Positions 5,495 to 7,601 of a stretch of DNA of 7,601 nucleotides are shown piece after piece (positions within the stretch are counted from its first letter, which is position 1; every line of letters starts with the position of its first letter). The notes beneath the pieces are model-generated. The model made no database searches. It saw only the letters and a list, made by a program, of their open reading frames with translations, and was not told the origin of the DNA. The DNA lies in the NCBI GenBank assembly GCA_030044455.1, contig JASHVU010000401.1:1-7601 (forward strand), written 5' to 3'. The DNA comes from Acidobacteriaceae bacterium. GTDB lineage: Bacteria; Acidobacteriota; Terriglobia; Terriglobales; Acidobacteriaceae. Position numbers and translations under genes: made by a program.

Positions 5495-5671
5495 GATTGT
5501 TTGACCTACATTATAGGAACGGTCATCGCAGTCAGGCTTGCGCGAATCGCAGAAATAATTTCAAAGCGTTGGAGACCTAAGCCCAATCGCGCCGGGCGCG
5601 GCTGCCCTACCCTCGGCGAGTTTTGTTTTTGCGTCTGGGGCCGGAGACCGAGGGCGTTAGCCGCCGACCCC
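5495..5671. other. Structured intergenic region between araC-type gene and DUF2157
   Basis: No gene was found in these 177 bases. An inverted repeat, CCCTCGG (5610-5616) and CCGAGGG (5648-5654), spans a 31-base loop. On the plus strand CGCCG (5590-5594) and CGGCG (5614-5618), with GGC/GCC nested inside, are followed by TTTTGTTTTT (5621-5630). That is terminator-like for plus-strand transcription, yet no plus-strand gene lies immediately upstream. On the minus strand there is no T tract after the stem, so it is not an obvious terminator for the regulator gene. Confidence 0.35.
5510..5515 (-). promoter_or_regulatory. Candidate -10 box for the DUF2157 operon
   Basis: The minus strand reads exactly TATAAT here, 15 bases before the ATG at 5494. 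No good -35 box lies 16-18 bases upstream; CTGACT (5535-5530) is too close at 14. If used, transcription would begin about ten bases before the start codon, giving a very short leader. A chance match is possible. Confidence 0.3.
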
Positions 5672-6661
5672 TCACTCCAACCGCGTTTCCCCCGCCATCG
5701 CCTCGCGTCTCGCCTTCACATCGCGCATCGGCGGCTGGCCAAAGAAGCGACTGTATTCGCGGCTAAACTGGCTCGGGCTTTCGTATCCCACCTCGAAAGC
5801 CGCGCTGGCCGCATCGAGCCCGTCACTGAGCATGCGTTCGCGCGCCGTGTGCAGCCGCAACTGCTTCTGATACTGCAGCGGGCTCATCGCCGTCATCGAG
5901 CGGAAGTGATGATGCAGCGTCGAGACGCCCATCTGCGCCATTGCCGCCAGCTCCTCAACGCGCAGCGGCTTGGCATAATTGATGCGCAGCCAGCTCACCG
6001 CCTTCGCGGTGCGATGGCTCTGCTCGCCCAGCGTGGCAATGGCGCGCAAATGCCTGCCTTCGGGGCTGCGCAGCAGCCGATACACAATCTCGCGTTGAAT
6101 GAGGCCGCTCAGAAAAGGAATGTCCTGGGGCACGTCGAGCAAGTCCATCAGCCGCAGACACGCGCTCAGCAACTCCACATGTGTTTCTCCCACCGCCATT
6201 CCGCATGCGCCGCAAGGCTCCGGGTGCGCGGCGAATTCCTGCTGGCTCAGCAGCCGGCGCACCTCCGCCATCTCCAGCTTCAGGGTCAGTCCCAGCAGCG
6301 GTTTTTCCGGCGTGGCCGCAACCACCTGGCTCACCACCGGCAAATCAACCGTGGTCAGCAGAAAATTCCTTTCATCGCACAGATAAGCTGTTTTTCCCAG
6401 GTTGATGCGCTTCTGCCCCTGCACAAACACCACCAGGTTGGGCTCGTATGTCGCAGAGTTACATGGCGAGGGCTCGCTGCGCCGATACAGGCTAAGTCCG
6501 GGTATCGCGGTGACCAAGCCACCCTCGTTGCCAGCGGTAAATACACCGATCCTGCGCGCCAGTTCGGCCCGCATCTCCACGGCCTGGCTGTCTTTCAGGG
6601 TCCGTTGATGATCGAGCACAGCCTTCGTGCGCGTGACTGCCGTCTTTATCGCCGCTTTCAT
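5672..6661 (-). CDS. AraC-family transcriptional regulator with AraC_N domain
   Basis: The 329-residue product has an AraC_N-type sensor domain (about 45-200; landmarks IPGLSLYRRSEP 53-64, EPNLVVFVQGQKRINLG 73-89, FLLTTVDLPVVSQVV 100-114, DLLDVPQDIPFLSGLIQREIVYRLL near 173-197). An AraC DNA-binding domain follows (about 220-318). Its first helix-turn-helix is near 235-256 (VEELAAMAQMGVSTLHHHF) and the second near 283-307 (FEVGYESPSQFSREYSRFFG, with the conserved GY.S.SQFSR.Y..FFG). This is the YqhC-like architecture. A CGAC pair (Cys150, Cys153) sits just after the sensor barrel. The start ATG 6661 has GGAG eleven bases upstream, which is weak; ATG 6574 (residue 30) is an alternative that better fits family length but has no spaced ribosome site. 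It is divergent from an alcohol dehydrogenase and probably controls that gene and itself. Confidence 0.93.
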   Translation of the reverse strand: MKAAIKTAVTRTKAVLDHQRTLKDSQAVEMRAELARRIGVFTAGNEGGLVTAIPGLSLYRRSEPSPCNSATYEPNLVVFVQGQKRINLGKTAYLCDERNFLLTTVDLPVVSQVVAATPEKPLLGLTLKLEMAEVRRLLSQQEFAAHPEPCGACGMAVGETHVELLSACLRLMDLLDVPQDIPFLSGLIQREIVYRLLRSPEGRHLRAIATLGEQSHRTAKAVSWLRINYAKPLRVEELAAMAQMGVSTLHHHFRSMTAMSPLQYQKQLRLHTARERMLSDGLDAASAAFEVGYESPSQFSREYSRFFGQPPMRDVKARREAMAGETRLE

Positions 6662-6891
6662 CGCCTGTTCAACTCCGTCGTTTAGCTCAATTTCAAGTTA
6701 CCGCTGTTTCAGCGGCTCGTGTGCACAAAAATGCGGTTTCCGACAGAATCAGGCAATAAATAGGAAGGATCGGGATACCGCTCAACCGCACCCATTCTGT
6801 AATCTCGGTTCGTGGCATTGTTCTGCGCAGCTCTCTTCTGAACTGCGCCTTTCAACAACTCGAAAAACCGCCGGCAAGGCAACGAGGTTTT
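6662..6891. promoter_or_regulatory. Divergent regulator-dehydrogenase control region
   Basis: The 230 bases separate two divergent genes and hold no coding sequence. Visible elements are a perfect inverted repeat, CCGCTG-TTT-CAGCGG (6701-6715), ACAGAAT (6743-6749) with its inverse ATTCTGT (6794-6800), and a direct repeat of CTGCGC at 6823-6828 and 6843-6848. I could not identify convincing -35/-10 pairs in either direction. Confidence 0.45.
6819..6848 (+). promoter_or_regulatory. Candidate AraC-type operator, 20-base-period direct repeat
   Basis: TGTTCTGCGCAGCTC starts one copy at 6819-6833, and TGAACTGCGCCTTTC the second at 6839-6853. They share TG, CTGCGC and TC at matching positions (10 of 15 bases, slightly more counting flanks). 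A period of about two helical turns is the usual geometry for AraC-family sites. The element lies 44-73 bases before the dehydrogenase start. This is inference from spacing and context only. Confidence 0.3.
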
Positions 6892-7601
6892 ATGTACAAC
6901 GCCAAATCCTATGCGGCCCCCAGCGCCACTTCACCCCTTGCATCTCACGCCATCGTGCGCCGCGATCCCACTGATTCCGACGTTCAGATCGAGATTCTCT
7001 ATTGCGGCGTTTGCCATAGCGACCTGCACCAGGTCCGCAATGAGTGGGAAAGTATGATGCCCACCGTTTATCCCTGCGTTCCCGGCCACGAGATCGTCGG
7101 CCGCGTCACAAAAGTTGGCTCAGCAGTCACCAGATTTAAGGCCGGCGACCTCGCCGCCGTCGGCTGTATGGTCGACTCTGACCGCACCTGTCCCGAGTGC
7201 AAAGCCGGACTCGAACAGTTCTGCAACAATTTTGTGCTCACATACAACTTCCCTGACAAGCACCTCGGCGGAGTCACCTACGGCGGATACTCCGACTCGA
7301 TCGTCGTCGATGAGAACTTCGTGCTGCGCGTTCCCACCAACCTTAATCTCGCCGGAGCCGCGCCGCTGCTCTGCGCCGGCATCACCACCTACTCGCCCAT
7401 GCACCACTGGGGCGTGACAAAAGGCAGGAAAGTTGGCGTGGTCGGCCTCGGCGGCCTCGGCCATATGGCAGTCAAGTTTGCGCACGCACTTGGGGGCCAC
7501 ACCGTGGTGTTCACAACGTCGCCTTCAAAAAAAGACGACGCTTTGCGTCTCGGCGCGGACGAAGTAGTCATCTCGAAAGACGCGAACCAGATGGCAAAGC
7601 A
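6892..7601 (+). CDS. Zinc-dependent alcohol dehydrogenase, YahK-like, C-terminus beyond window
   Basis: The frame from ATG 6892 is open for 236 codons to the window edge. GAGG (6884-6887) lies four bases upstream, and AAGG is slightly further away. The product belongs to the medium-chain zinc dehydrogenases, closest in pattern to YahK/cinnamyl alcohol dehydrogenases that interconvert aldehydes and primary alcohols. Catalytic zinc ligands are visible as Cys41 (CGVCHSD), His66 with Glu67 (PGHE) and Cys161 (PLLCAGITTYSP). The structural zinc loop is DSDRTCPECKAGLEQFC (95-111): three Cys (100, 103, 111), with Asp97 where the first Cys of the C-x2-C-x2-C-x7-C motif would be. The Rossmann motif GLGGLG is at 185-190. 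After strand two, TTSPSKK (208-214) has Ser and Lys, which favours NADP(H). It is cytosolic and divergent from an AraC-type regulator, so an aldehyde-detoxifying reductase is likely. Confidence 0.93.
   Translation, partial: MYNAKSYAAPSATSPLASHAIVRRDPTDSDVQIEILYCGVCHSDLHQVRNEWESMMPTVYPCVPGHEIVGRVTKVGSAVTRFKAGDLAAVGCMVDSDRTCPECKAGLEQFCNNFVLTYNFPDKHLGGVTYGGYSDSIVVDENFVLRVPTNLNLAGAAPLLCAGITTYSPMHHWGVTKGRKVGVVGLGGLGHMAVKFAHALGGHTVVFTTSPSKKDDALRLGADEVVISKDANQMAK

Noticed and set aside
5459..6685. Plus-strand frame of 408 codons antisense to the AraC-type gene
   Set aside because: It is rich in Arg, His, Gln and Ala, as expected for the opposite strand of a GC-rich gene, and the minus strand encodes a clear AraC protein.

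Overview
The window is GC-rich, densely coded and bacterial. The S16/KhpA/RimM protein sequences, the small secreted protein at the left edge, and an Ig-like-repeat lipoprotein suggest an acidobacterium (Acidobacteriota, Terriglobia/Koribacter-like). This assignment rests on recalled sequence character, not on a search. No rRNA, tRNA, CRISPR array, transposase or phage gene was seen. The content is chromosomal: housekeeping on the left, accessory genes on the right.

Left part. Positions 1-433 (minus) hold the N-terminal 144 codons of a GTG-started secreted protein with a clear signal peptide. It diverges from a plus-strand translation/ribosome-assembly cluster: rpsP (S16, 794-1084), khpA (KH-domain RNA chaperone, 1270-1539) and rimM (16S processing factor, 1597-2280). 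trmD and rplS, which usually follow rimM, are absent. A probable Rho-independent terminator (2346-2389) closes the cluster, and a lone lipoprotein gene (2451-3161) follows, with one Ig-like repeat domain and an unassigned C-terminal domain.

Middle part. A three-gene minus-strand operon runs from 5494 down to 3180. It encodes a 12-helix DUF2157 membrane protein, a membrane-anchored GDYXXLXY-type protein coupled to it by an ATGA overlap, and a 138-aa single-helix protein that I cannot name. It converges on the lipoprotein gene with only 18 bases between stop codons.

Right part. An AraC-family regulator with an AraC_N domain (5672-6661, minus) diverges from a zinc-dependent, probably NADP-dependent, YahK/cinnamyl-alcohol-type alcohol dehydrogenase (6892 to beyond the window end). 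The 230-base region between them contains a 20-base-period direct repeat and inverted repeats that could be regulator sites. The arrangement resembles the E. coli YqhC-YqhD aldehyde-response pair.

No clearly new defence or mobile system is present. The most interesting points are the DUF2157/GDYXXLXY/138-aa operon with its GGGAC-type repeat at the gene junction, the regulator-dehydrogenase pair with candidate operators, an enlarged RimM, an Asp in place of a structural-zinc Cys in the dehydrogenase, and the interrupted rpsP-rimM cluster.
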